Part shown: positions 47,036 through 57,175 of the stretch, piece after piece
How the letters are laid out: every line of letters begins with the position of its first letter
Numbering within the stretch: the stretch's first letter is position 1
Source of the DNA: Polytrichum commune
Lineage: Eukaryota > Streptophyta > Polytrichopsida > Polytrichales > Polytrichaceae
Length of the DNA stretch: 64,000 bases
Assembly: GCA_950295325.1 (NCBI GenBank)
Contig: OX485803.1
Span: forward strand, 17,236,001-17,300,000
Direction: 5' to 3'
Notes under the pieces: generated by a model
What the model saw: only the letters and a program-made list of their open reading frames with translations
Database searches by the model: none
Told to the model about the DNA's origin: nothing
Translations under genes and position numbers: made by a program

Positions 47036-48172
47036 CATTTGTCAAATTGATAGTTAAAGCTTACATCTGAGACTCAGAAAGACCTATCACCCCAAATAAA
47101 CTAGACCTAAAAATCCACATAGAACCAATCTTAGTTATGTTCTTTTGAACTAAAATTGTTTCATACATCTTTCCATCCGCAAAGTAGATATCCTACTTTA
47201 AATACATGGTTCATATATGAAGGTTGTACCTCAAACTAAACAAATCCTCCGAGACACCCATATGACCATCATCATGAAGTGACAACATGAAGGGAACAAA
47301 AGATCCATAAGCTCTAATGGTAGCCATGGAGAAACAAAGTAATAAATGAACATCACATCACAATAATATTGGATCAGTGGAGCTATTTGTATTGAATGAT
47401 GTATAGTGTAATAATGGATGGAGGTTAAAACGTGTGATACCGTAGCATCTAATAATATAAAAGTAAACATAGTAGAATAATAGTTAGAGAATATTTGTTG
47501 GTAAAGCATAGAACCCTAAACCAAATTCTAAAAAAATCTCTTTTGAAAACTAAACCATAGAGAACTCCAACCCACAAGGGAGATGTGGATTATAAGTTCA
47601 TCACATGAAGATAAACAAAATATGCATATCATAGAAAATAAGAACACGGGAGAAATGCAGGCACGGATATCACGGAAAAAATGGTGTTACATAAGAAAGA
47701 AGTTGGGAAAAAATTGAATCTTGGCGGTGCAGGTTGGATGTAGATGTAGAAACCATTAGATTTGGTCAGGAAGGCAAATAATTAGCAATTTTGAATAGAA
47801 CCAAGTGGTTGTGGAAGGTTGGGGTGTTAGAGAAATCTGGCGGGTATAATAAAAATAGAATTAGTTAAAAAAAACGTGTATAAATAATTTGGTCATTAGA
47901 TGCCAATTGCAACATGGATGATCGTAATATACGCCAAGTTCATGTGAGATAATTGGAAGAATGTATGAAAATAGAGTGATGAAGGATATATCATTGACAT
48001 CAATGATGGTGGAGGATGTAGACAAGTTCAAAAACACAACAAACAAAAAAATAAGTCATCTTAACCTTCATATAATTTGATAGTGTATTGAATGGAGATG
48101 AGCTAGAATATGACATTTATATTTCATTAAAACTATTGAGTGCTTTAAAATGATGGAAATGTTAGTCTAGTG
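47036..48172. other. Intergenic DNA, nothing recognised
   Basis: AT-rich; this is upstream flank of the MULE pseudogene. No promoter or TIR could be assigned. Confidence 0.3.
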
Positions 48173-48490
48173 AACCATGTGTGTTGACGCACATGATATG
48201 TGGGGCGAGTTAGAGAGCTTGAAAGTTAGGAGGAAAAACCATGTATGTTGACGCATAGGGTACATGGGGACAAGTAAAAGAGCTTGAAAGTTAGGAAGAA
48301 GAACCTTGTACGTTGATGTATAGGGTACGTGGGGGCAAGTAAAAGAGCTTGAAAGTTAGGAGGGAGAACCTTGTGCGTTGACGTACATAGTATGTGGCGG
48401 CAAGTTAGAGATCTTGAAAGTTAGGAGGGAAAACCTTGTGCGGTAATGCACAAGGTATGTGCTAATGAATTGGAGAGCCTGAAAGTAAAA
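48173..48490 (+). repeat. 65-bp minisatellite, five units
   Basis: Units start at 48173, 48237, 48302, 48367 and 48432, each with AACC(A/T)TGT(G/A) followed by GTTGACG-like, GTACGTGG, GGCAAGT and GAGCTTGAAAGTTAGGAGG motifs. The period is 64-65 bp. The last unit is the most diverged at its 3' end. No coding frame is maintained. Confidence 0.9.
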
Positions 48491-48533
48491 AAATTAAAAA
48501 TTAAAAACCTATTATATGAATTTTAAACAACGT

Positions 48534-48665
48534 TGTCGCAACCCTCGCTAGCTCCCCTAACTAACTTGGTCATTTTTTCAATTCTAGCAAGGATCACGAG
48601 CGCTAACCCTTCGCATTCCGCCATGCTAATGGTTAGCTTCCCATACCGCGGACCTTATAGTTCAT
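48534..48665 (-). mobile_element. Inverted fragment of the family-A LTR 3' end
   Basis: Read on the minus strand, this matches the last ~130 bp of the 38987 and 58225 LTRs: AGGTCCGCGGT, GGGAGCTAACCAT-like, GGTTAGCGCTCGTG, CTTGCTAG and GCTAGCGAGGGTTGCGACA. It begins exactly at the LTR terminus, so one boundary is genuine and the other is a truncation. Confidence 0.75.
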
Positions 48666-50598
48666 AGGAGTCCTTGTGAACAATTGCTTGATTATTGAAT
48701 TTCATTCACCTCATTGCTACCTGTGAACTTCATGTACCTTGATGGGCTTATGGTCAATGAGCAATATGAACCTAGCATTGATTGAAATGTGACACCCAAA
48801 GATGAATTCCAATGGGCGACCATGGTATCATCTCGCATCGTGATGCGTCTAGCCACACTGACCTTATTGTGGCCATGCGTCCCCTGTGGATCATGGATGG
48901 GAGTTTTTGTGGCATATGTACTAAAACTTGGGGACTCAAAAGGCATGTGGATCATTTGACTCTTGCGATCTTATGGTCCATATTTGCAAAGAATCAATGG
49001 CATTGGTAGGGTTGACAACAGCTAACAATTTCTCAAGTTCCTTGCCTTTGATGTTATTGGTTATTTCTTTAGTTACTAGTTGCATGACTTCACACATACC
49101 TCTAACAACCCTTGCTTAAATGGGGTTCTTCTTATTGTATTTGTGAGCAACCTCCTCAATGGCTTGTACAATTTTGTGCTAAGGGATTGGAAAAAACTCC
49201 TTCAACATGTTATTCACAACACATAATATGATTTTGGACGGAAAATATAGGGAGGATAAAAAAACGAACAACAAACCTTGTACAAGAATTGCATGAGCAC
49301 CTTGATCGTGAAAGGATACCAAGTTTTGTTTAGTGATTATCGCATTATTCATTATTGGCATTTGTAATGAGACCTTTGACATCACTTAGAGTGCAAAGAC
49401 CTAAATGCCTCATGCGATGAAGCTTGTGAACTAAATATGCATTGACATGGTCACTCTTGGTAGACCCATATTTCCAACACCTTTGAAGTTAAACTTATGA
49501 CATTGAAGAGTTTGAAGTTAAAAAAGAGTTGGGAAAAAGACCCAGTGAAAGAATATATACATGTTCATATTTTTCTTGCCATCAAGGAGTGCAACAACAT
49601 GCCAACATGATCAAGAAAAATGTAGTCAAAGAGTAGTGCCATTTTATTTCATCATAATGAATATAGTGAATGTCCCACTACCAAGCCATCACCATTTGGC
49701 TCTTCTCCCATGCAAAAGAAAAATATTCGACAATACTTTGACAAATCTCCATCCTTGGAAAATGTCATCTCAAATGTTTTTACGGAATAATGCTAAGAAC
49801 AACCCAAATTTTTAGAATCAACTTGGGTAATATCCTTCATTTTACCATCTCCATCAAACATCAAAATATACAAGATGCGATCACCCCATGATATCCAATA
49901 ACAAACTCATTTTTAACTTGACAATATGAACCTCTAATATGGGCTTTGCCAAAAGTAAAAAGAAGAATGCAACACTAAGGGATAGAAAGATGATATTTGA
50001 ATAGTGATTTATTCTTAAGCCATTGAACAACGCATTGAAACTAATATTTTGGAGGGTGTGCATGTGCATGACACTATTATTGACCTTCTCCAAAGGTTTT
50101 AGGAAAGGACTTCTTTTACCATCTTCAATGTCCTCATAAATAATATAAATCTCCAAAAGCCAATGAATACCCAATTACAAAAAAACATTCGACACACAAC
50201 ATCTACAACATTCAAAATGTGGCATGGACTTCATCCCACTACCAAGGTGAAAACTCGTTCCTCAAATTTTATTTTATGTTATGTGCAAGCTTGGGTGAGC
50301 TCAATGCTCTCTAAATTACCACAACAGGATAGGGTGACTCTTGCATAGGAGAACCAATGCAAATGAGGAGGTTTAATGGTCAATTTTTGGAGGTTCAAAG
50401 TATAGTAGGTGTCAAGGTGACAATCTGAACTATCTGGTTGTAACATTTGTGGTGCTTAGTTCCCAAATTGTAGCGCTCAATCCCAAGAATCTATCCTCTA
50501 ATAAGCTTCATAATCAATTTGAGGTGTCTATTTAAAAAAAAATTGATCTCAAATATCTACCTTGCATGGAGATCATCTTGCACATAATATCATAGTGC
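48666..50598. other. Intergenic DNA with weak retrotransposon-like traces
   Basis: The plus frame 50163-50348 contains FKMWHGLHPTT, vaguely like the MW-G-KP block after copia integrases. The minus strand near 49390 reads HLGLCTLSDVKGL, which is equally weak. Nothing else is recognisable, and these hints are insufficient for a gene call. Confidence 0.25.
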
Positions 50599-50603
50599 CA
50601 AGG

Positions 50604-50954
50604 TGTAATGGACAAATTTGGAAATGTATCGTTGAGGATGGAAATAAATTGCAGGGATGATTGTCCAAGACTAAAAAGTGTGGATGGATGGGAAGTCGAG
50701 GGACGAGCAGTTCGATGACTCTTATCTATATAAAGAAAAATGAAAGTGATATACACATATAGATAACGATACTTCAGTCTATATATAGAAAGACTTGAGA
50801 CTTCTAAGAGCATCTTATGGATACTATGTATAGATAGGGCTCGGGGGAAGGAAAACACATGTTATGTTTTGTGTGTGTCTCCAGGTTGAGAGGTGAGTAT
50901 TTTGTCAATAAACATTTGTTTATTTTTTATGAACAGTTAACAAGGTACGTTACA
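50604..50954 (+). repeat. 5' LTR of the chromovirus
   Basis: It begins TGTAATGGACAAATTTGG and ends GTACGTTACA. A TATA-like TCTATATAAAG at about 50725-50735 is a plausible promoter. It is homologous over its full length to 56012-56363. Confidence 0.95.
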
Positions 50955-50958
50955 AATT

Positions 50959-50970
50959 TGGTAACAGAGC
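50959..50970 (+). other. Primer-binding site (initiator Met-tRNA type)
   Basis: TGGTAACAGAGC lies four bases after the 5' LTR. Plant Ty3 and copia elements typically use TGGTATCAGAGC, complementary to initiator tRNA-Met; this copy differs at one position. Confidence 0.85.
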
Positions 50971-51049
50971 GTCGTTTTGTTGAATTGCATTGTGTTGAGT
51001 TATGCTTGTGTTTTTTTCAATAGTGTTGTGATTTTTTTCCCGGAGCATT

Positions 51050-52032
51050 ATGGTCACATCTGGTAGTGCTTCCCTTGAGAAAAACCAAAGTGGTGAGGTT
51101 TCCAACCCTGAGCTATTGTCTAAACCAATTCTCGATGCAATCTCCCAAGCCGTCGTTATGGCTATGGAGAAACGGACATATAATCGGGAAAAAAGAAAGA
51201 AATGAAAGCTAGGTCTCCTTCTTCCTCAAAAACTTCTTCCTCTTCATCAAAACAAGAAATGGAAGGACATGAAGAGAATAAAAAGAGGAAGATACATACA
51301 TGTAAAAATAATCTCTTGCATGACATTTGTAAGGGAGTGCAACCGCCTACTTTCTATGGTGGAGTTGATCTCAAACTTGAGGGAGTTCCATCATTTTTAG
51401 GAACGGTAGAAAACTTGTTAAAGGGAGAGCTTTCAAAAAAAGATAAAGTGAGGGCAGTTTCTTTTTTGTTGAGAGAACGAGCCCATCTTTGGTGGACTCA
51501 TATTAAGGTTAATAAAGAGGAGGCCAACAAGGGTCATGTGGAGACATGGTCTAAGTTCAAGAAATTGTTCTTAAAATATTTTCTACCATGTGATCATATC
51601 CAAAATATGAAAGAGCGGTTCAAAGATTTGAGATAGGGGACATTATCAGTTCGAGAGTACAAAGATAGGTTCAACGAGTTAGTCGAATACTTTCTAGAAT
51701 TATTTTATAGAGACAAACAAATCTTCTTTGTTATGGGACTTCAAAGTTCAATCAAATATGATGTTGAAGCTTTGAAGCCTTATATGCTCAGTAAAACGTA
51801 TAGTATGGCTTTAACATTCAAGACTAAAAATATTGAACTAGCCAAAGAGAAGAAATTTTTGTTTGATCTCTTTCATAAGGATCATAGCAGTGGGAAAAAG
51901 AGTGGAAAGTGGAAGAAGTCTCAAAAGTCTCCACATCCGGAGGGACAAGGCCACACCCAACAGAGGAACAAACTCAACTACAAAGACCAACCAAAACACC
52001 GAAAGAAAGGGTTGCAGACCTTATACCACTAA
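51050..52032 (+). pseudogene. Gag of the chromovirus, broken
   Basis: The first ATG (51050) opens a Ser/Glu-rich leader that stops at 51203-51205. The main gag domain runs in another frame (51202-51636) with GVQPPTFYGG, LRERAHLWWTHI and WSKFKKLFLKYFLP, the retrotransposon-gag pattern with its WW and W-F-F residues. A TAG at 51634-51636 interrupts it, and the same frame continues with VREYKDRFNELVEYF and the FVMGLQ block to a Lys-rich basic tail ending near 52032. Gag would form the particle. Two breaks make it non-functional. Confidence 0.85.
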
Positions 52033-52075
52033 ACCCGTAGTCATCACTAAAGTGGCACTAATTACACTAAATGGG

Positions 52076-52447
52076 GTATAGTGGTGCGAGAAACATCGCC
52101 TCACAAAAGTAAGTTAACTATAGTGGTGTGAGAAGTGGCGCCTAAAAATAGTTAGTTAACTATAGTTAACTATAGTTAACTATAGTGGGTGGACTATATG
52201 GTAATAGTGCCCTAATAATGCAAATATCCCTGCCTTATGTGACTCCGTCACGGAATTGCCAACTTTCTTAACAAGTATAGTTAACTATAGTGGGGCAACT
52301 ATATGTAGTTAACTATAGTGGTTGCAGGAGCGGTCCAGGTTGTGCAATAGTTAACTATAGTGATGAGCAATCGGATCGGCCTCGTGGTCTAGTTAACTAT
52401 AGTGATGCCCTAAACCAAGTACAAGAAAAGTCGTTAAAATAGTTAAC
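52076..52447 (+). repeat. Palindromic TAGTTAACTA array inside the gag-NC junction
   Basis: GTTAAC occurs nine times (52113, 52155, 52165, 52175, 52280, 52308, 52350, 52392, 52442), nearly always as TAGTTAACTA followed by TAGTG(G/A). Four pairs of sites are 42 or 10 bp apart in series. The first two 42-bp units (52077-52118 and 52119-52160) also share TATAGTGGTG, GAGAA and CGCCT. The series suggests a decayed 42-bp (14-codon) minisatellite in which one palindromic core is conserved while the 26-bp spacers have diverged. It separates the basic gag tail from the zinc knuckle. Confidence 0.85.
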
Positions 52448-52474
52448 TAGCGTAGTGGCATAAGGTCTGAAGCG

Positions 52475-52680
52475 TTGTGCTATAACTATCAAAAGCCAGG
52501 AAATATGGCTAAGGATTTTTTGCGACCAGCGGGAAAACGGCCAAAACAATCTGCAGCGTTGGCAATGGAAGTGGAAACCCCAGTAGTGTTGAAGAGTTTA
52601 GAAACAATATGTGTGTCGGTTGTAGTATGTGAAGAGCGGGTAGCGAGTGAACCTTCAGTGCTCTAGGTTCAAGGGTCCAT
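52475..52680 (+). pseudogene. Nucleocapsid zinc-knuckle remnant
   Basis: CYNYQKPGNMAKDFLRP stands where retrotransposon nucleocapsids have C-x2-C-x4-H-x4-C. Here only the first Cys remains: the second is Tyr, the His is Asn and the last Cys is Phe. RNA binding by this finger would be lost. It is followed by a ~50-codon linker leading to the protease. Confidence 0.8.
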
Positions 52681-53176
52681 TGGTAATCAAACAACTTCTA
52701 TAATGATTGATTCATGATCAACCCATAATTTGATGTCATCTAAGTTTGCATCAAAGTTAGGACTACCAACCTCTAAAATCGAAGCTTGTAAGGTTTTCTT
52801 ACCCAATGATGTGTCAAACCCGATTGAGTGTTGATTGTTGGACGTGCCTATGATATTGCAAGGAATACAAATCATTGCAAATCTTGAAGTTTGGACATGG
52901 AGTCAGTTTAATTTCATACAGGGAATGTCGTGGCTCAATTATGTGGACGCATGGATTGCTTGCAAATGTGGAGAGGTCCATGGCAAGCTTTCTGACGGCA
53001 AACCTTTCCCAATCAAAGGTACAAGAGTTTTACCTAAAATACCTTTACTTTCTACTACAGAAATGAAAAAGAGTTTGAGAAAGAAACAAGAAGTCTTTGC
53101 AATTGATATTCGTGAGATTTCATATGAGTCTAAACCAAGTTGCAAAGAACCAATAAATATTGAAGATTTTTTGTGA
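52681..53176 (+). pseudogene. Aspartic protease and protease-RT linker, broken
   Basis: At 52703 the frame reads MIDS, stop (TGA, 52715-52717), then STHN and ASKLGLP. In functional gypsy proteases this is the D-S-G active-site loop followed by (A/S)THNF, so the catalytic-loop Gly codon has become a stop. After another stop near 52830, the frame 52835-53176 carries the substrate-flap/linker region with GMSWL and GVLPKI-like blocks (here MSWLNYVDAW and RVLPKIP). The enzyme would have cut gag-pol. Confidence 0.8.
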
Positions 53177-53179
53177 ATT

Positions 53180-53905
53180 ATCATGATATTTTTCTAGATG
53201 AGTTTCCAGGGATGCCATCTCAAAGAGAGACATATTATGCTATTGAATTGGTACTTGGGGTGGCACCGATAGCCAAGGCACCATATAGACATTCTTTTAA
53301 AAAGAATGTTGAATTGAAACTCAATTAAAATATTTGTTAAAGAAGGGATACATTAAACCAACCAAATCTATATGGGGTGCTCCTATATTATTTCAAAAGA
53401 AAAAAATGGTAGTTTGAGACAATGTGTCGATTTTAGAAGTCTAAATAAGTCTATCATCAAGAACTAGTATCCATTGCCCATATTTGATGAATTGGTTGAT
53501 ATATTGAGGGGCGTACGTAAAAAAATTTCAAAAATTGATTTGAGGACTAGATATAATCAAATTAGAATACAAGAGAGTGACATTGGAAAAACAACTTTTC
53601 GAAAGTGTTTTGGCACGTGTTTTGGTCACTATGAATATTTGATAATGCCTTTTGAACCTACCAATGTGTCTGCCACATTTATGAATCTCATTAATATTAT
53701 ATTAAGATATTATCTAGGAGTCTTCACCCTTGTTTTCATAGATGATATATTAGTGTTTTCCAAAAATGACAACGAACATGATGAACATCTAGAGATTGTG
53801 TTCGATATTTTGAGAAGACATAAATTGTATGCTAAGAGAAGCAAGTGTCAATTTTTCCACACCCATATTGAATACCTTGGACATGTGTTGTCTGAAGGTG
53901 TTTAA
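53180..53905 (+). pseudogene. Reverse transcriptase, broken
   Basis: DEFPGMPSQRETYYAIEL and APIAKAPYR begin the RT. Frameshifts near 53325 and 53400 follow. The frame 53474-53905 then holds SKIDLRTRYNQIRI (motif A, Asp present), FGHYEYLIMPF, and FIDDILVFS with the catalytic Asp pair at 53741-53746, then HIEYLGHVLSEGV before a TAA. The core residues survive but the frame does not. RT would copy the element RNA into DNA. Confidence 0.9.
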
Positions 53906-54581
53906 GTTGATCCCAAAAAATTTGAGACAATGATTAGGTGGCCCGCGCCAAAGGATAAGACTGAGGTTAGACATTTTTTGGCGTTGACTACTTATATGAG
54001 AAAGTATGTAAGGGATTTATCCAAGATTGCAGTCCCCATGACAAATTTGTTGAAAGGATTATTTGATAGAATCACTTGGACTAGTGATTGTCATGCAAGC
54101 TTTAAGGCTTTAAAGAAAATTTTAACAAAAATCCCAGTCTTAAACATCATGGAACTCTTGAAAGGCGGGTTGGTCTTGTGCACAAATACCAATGACATGG
54201 CTATAAGTGCTATCATGAGGCCAGAAGGTATGGTCATTGCTTATGAATCCAAAAAGCTAAGCAATGCAGAGTTGAATGATCCGTTTCATGAGAATTCATG
54301 CATTAGCGATAATTCATCAATTGACAGTTTGGCGTCATTATCTATTAGATAGTGAATTTAAGATTGAGACTGATCATCAATCATTACAATATTTGACTAG
54401 TCAATCTAATCTAAATCGTAGACATAGTCATTGCATGAAATTGATGCAGGAATTCAATTTTGAGACTCAATATGTCAAGGGCAAAAACAATCTTCTAGCT
54501 GACTTTTTGTCACGTAGACCATTTCTTAACACAATGTCTTTAGTGAAAGACACTATGCTTAACAAAATCAAGGGATTTTAG
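53906..54581 (+). pseudogene. RNase H domain, broken
   Basis: The frame continues with WPAPKDKTEVRHFLALTTY (the RT/RNase H connection) and ALKKILTKIPVL. The RNase H core follows: the first catalytic position of the usual TDAS block reads TNTN near 54181-54195, so the Asp is lost. After a frameshift near 54300, the second part gives LTVWRHYLLDSEFKIETDHQ and GKNNLLADFLSRRP. RNase H would remove the RNA template strand. Confidence 0.85.
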
Positions 54582-54588
54582 AGGGATA

Positions 54589-55519
54589 ATGCAGTTTTTT
54601 CTATTCATTTTGAGAGTTTGTCAAAAGAATCTAGAACTCAAGAGGAAATTGATAAATTTTCGGTCTATGTTTTTTATGCAAGAATTTGATATTATAAGTC
54701 TAGAATTAGTGTTCCCGAGGTGGGAGATCATAAAAAGAACATCCTTTACAATTGTCACAATATTCCTATCTCGGGTCATCCAGGGTTTCAAAATACATAT
54801 GCAGTAGTATAAAAATATTATTTTTGGCCAAGATTGAAGTGAGATGTAATAAATTATGTCGAGATGTGTTTGGTATGTCAAACAAACAAAGTGGAGCAAG
54901 TGAAACATCCAGGGTTGTTGCAACCGTTGACAATGTCTAATAAGAAATGAGAGTTTATTTCTATGGATCCTTCTAGGACTCTAAAAGGCTTTGTTAGCAT
55001 TTTTATGATCATTGATAGACTAACTAAGGTGGCTCAATTTATACCTACAACAACAACTGTGACAATTTTGGGAGTAGCTAAGTTGTTTTTCAAAGAGAAA
55101 TTTGTAAATTATGGGTTGCTGCAAGAGATAATTTATGACATAGATAGAAATTCATAAGTGAATTTGAGAAATCTTTGTTCAAATTGTGTAGCACCAAAAT
55201 TAGAATAATTTTTTCATATCATCTGAAAACAAATGGACAGACTGAAAGAACCAACATGAGTCTTGAAGACATGCTTAGAATGTACATTGGGAAAAGACAA
55301 CAATCTTGGCATAAGTGGTTGTACTTGATACAATTTGCTTATAATCAACGAGAGCGTGGTAGCATAGCAATGAGTCCATTTTATGTTTTTTATGATCAGG
55401 AATGTAGAACTCTAATTTTCTTAACAACTCCTAACCCTAAAACTGAAATTTTGAATCAAATGATTCAAGAAATGCATAGAATAATGGAATGTGCTAAGCA
55501 ATGTATGCAAGGTGCATAA
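54589..55519 (+). pseudogene. Integrase, broken
   Basis: The zinc-binding H2C2 region is visible in mixed frames near 54770-54900 (a GHPGF-like block decayed to SRVIQGF, then C-V-C). The catalytic core begins at 54963 with MDPSRTLKGF, IDRLTKVAQFIP and FVNYGLL. The second Asp stands in a DIDRN block near 55139-55155, followed by a stop. The frame 55175-55519 has FKLCSTKIRIIFSYH, NGQTERTNMSLEDML and WLYLIQFAYNQ. It would insert the DNA copy into the host genome; stops and shifts disable it. Confidence 0.85.
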
Positions 55520-55999
55520 GAGAGATCCAATTTCTATGTCGATCAGAGAAGGAGTGGGAGTGTTTGAGGTTGGCCAGAAGGTATTTTTAAAAGTAACGCC
55601 TAAACACTCTAAATTTAAACTTGGGAGATTAAGAAAATTATCTCTTAGATTTTGCGGCCCATTTCAAATTCTTAAGAGAATTGGTCAAGTGGCATATGCG
55701 TTAGATATACCCAAGGACTAGAAATTTCATAATATGTTCCATGTAAGTTTGTTAAGAAGATATGTGTCTAACTCCAGTCATGTACTTCCAAATTTACCTC
55801 AAGTAGCTCCTGATGGGGAGATGTTGGTTGAACCTGAAAGAATTTTGCAAGTTGATTTGCAACACCTCATGATTAGGTCATTCATGAGATTTCTTGTTTA
55901 ATGAAAAGACTATCCTGAGGACGAAGCATTATGGGAGTTAGAAAATGAGTTCAGAGAAACTTACCCGAATTTTGTCATTTCAGACAATGACTTAATTTG
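55520..55999 (+). pseudogene. Integrase tail and chromodomain, broken
   Basis: VGQKVFLKVTP, GRLRKLSLRFCGPF and RIGQVAYALDIP form the GPF/Y module at the integrase end. After a stop near 55720 comes the HVSLLRRYV block, then KDYPEDEALWELENEF, a chromodomain core. TAA TGA at 55899-55904 replaces the two codons where chromodomains usually have Lys-Trp. Chromodomains direct chromovirus insertion to particular histone marks. Confidence 0.8.
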
Positions 56000-56011
56000 A
56001 AAGGGGAAGAG
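56000..56011 (+). other. Polypurine tract
   Basis: AAAGGGGAAGAG lies directly against the 3' LTR, the usual site of plus-strand DNA priming. Confidence 0.9.
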
Positions 56012-56363
56012 TGTAATGGACTAATTTGGAAATGTATTCTTGAGGATGGAAATAAATTGCAGAGATGAATGTCCAATACTAAGAAGTGTCGATGGATGGG
56101 AAGTCGAGGGACGAGCAGTTCGATGACTCTTATCTATGTAAAGCAAAGTGAAAGTGATGTACACATATAGATAAGGAGACTTCAGTCTATGTATAAAAAG
56201 ACTTGAGACTTCTAAAAGTATCTTATGGATACTATGTATAGATAGGGTTGGGGGAAAGGAGAACACATGTTATGTTTTGTGTGTGCCTCCAAGTTGGGAG
56301 ATGAGCCTTTCGTCAATAAATGTTTGTTTATTTTTTATGAATATTTTAACGATATAGATTACA
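56012..56363 (+). repeat. 3' LTR of the chromovirus
   Basis: It begins TGTAATGGACTAATTTGG and ends ATAGATTACA, followed by the CAAGG duplication. It differs from the 5' LTR at roughly 35-40 positions, most densely in the last 60 bp. Confidence 0.95.
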
Positions 56364-56368
56364 CAAGG

Positions 56369-57074
56369 AGATTAGGGGAACTTTGTGCACCCTTGCAGTT
56401 GCACAATGTTGAAGAAACAATTGTGAGCCGAATGCTAAAATAATGTCTTAATAATGTGACCTATAACCATGTCCATTGCATCATGTGAACCTCAACAGCC
56501 ACATGTTACTACGCATCGCTTATTTACTCATATCTTAGCTTCCCTCGCTAACTCTTCATTGTCAAGTGTTTTATACTTACATCAAAAGAACTCTCTCCCC
56601 TCCTATTGCAAGTTTGATATAATCAATCATACTTTCTTGAGAGACATCAAAAGGAAACATAGAGTAGTTTGTTACATGGATAAAAGGATAGGGTATTCAC
56701 CCTTAATCTAGTATACAAAATATTTTGAAGGGCAGTTGATCCATGATCATAATGCCTCATGGGTAGGCACATGGGACCATAGCAAGGGGATGGGGGCGCA
56801 AGGTAAATGCGGTAAATGGGACAATACACACATAATAGTAATACAAAGTAGGGGTATGATGGTAGGGTGGAGGGTAGGGGAGATTTATTTTAAGATTTAT
56901 AAGGTTTTTCTTTGGTTCTCTGGTGCATTATTTTTCAATTTTTGAAAATTTTCCATTCTTAATTATTTTGGATTTGATGTTTTTTTTCTCTAAGGTAAAA
57001 TGAATCTCTCAAAATTTACTTTCCAAAATTTAGCTTTCAAATTTCACAATTCACACAAATGCTTCAAAATCATG
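56369..57074. other. Intergenic DNA, nothing recognised
   Basis: AT-rich; short frames on both strands have no conserved motif. Confidence 0.3.
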
Positions 57075-57175
57075 GTGAAGATTATTTATCTTCTTAAATG
57101 ATCATATAGGTCCTTTGAAGTGTGTTCACTCTTGAGCCTCAAACAATTAACAAATTTTGAGCAAGTGCTCCAATA
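57075..57175 (+). repeat. Dispersed ~120-bp repeat, copy 3
   Basis: GGTGAAGATTAT, AAATGATCATATAGGTCCT and GAGCCTCAAACAATTAAC, with a GCTCCAATATG end, match the copies at 22556 and 34275. Confidence 0.55.

Larger units (their letters stand above)
50604..56363 (+). mobile_element. Full-length but dead Ty3/gypsy chromovirus
   Basis: A complete 5.76-kb LTR retrotransposon. It has the 5-bp duplication CAAGG (50599-50603 and 56364-56368), two LTRs of 351/352 bp, a methionine-tRNA-type primer site and a polypurine tract. The coding order is gag, zinc knuckle, protease, reverse transcriptase, RNase H, integrase and chromodomain, which is the Ty3/gypsy order; the chromodomain makes it a chromovirus. 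Every domain carries frameshifts or stops. The LTRs differ at roughly 35-40 positions by eye (about one in nine), so the insertion is old. A palindromic array sits between gag and the zinc knuckle. Confidence 0.95.

Noticed and set aside
50163-50348. Possible copia integrase/RT fragment (FKMWHGLHPTT)
   Set aside because: Only one short block resembles the MW-G-KP motif; no neighbouring integrase or RT motif was found in any frame.
52076-52447. CRISPR-like repeat/spacer array
   Set aside because: The repeated core is a 10-16-bp palindrome in a plant retrotransposon gag with irregular 10, 28, 42, 50 and 105-bp spacing. A decayed minisatellite explains it, and no cas-like genes exist here.
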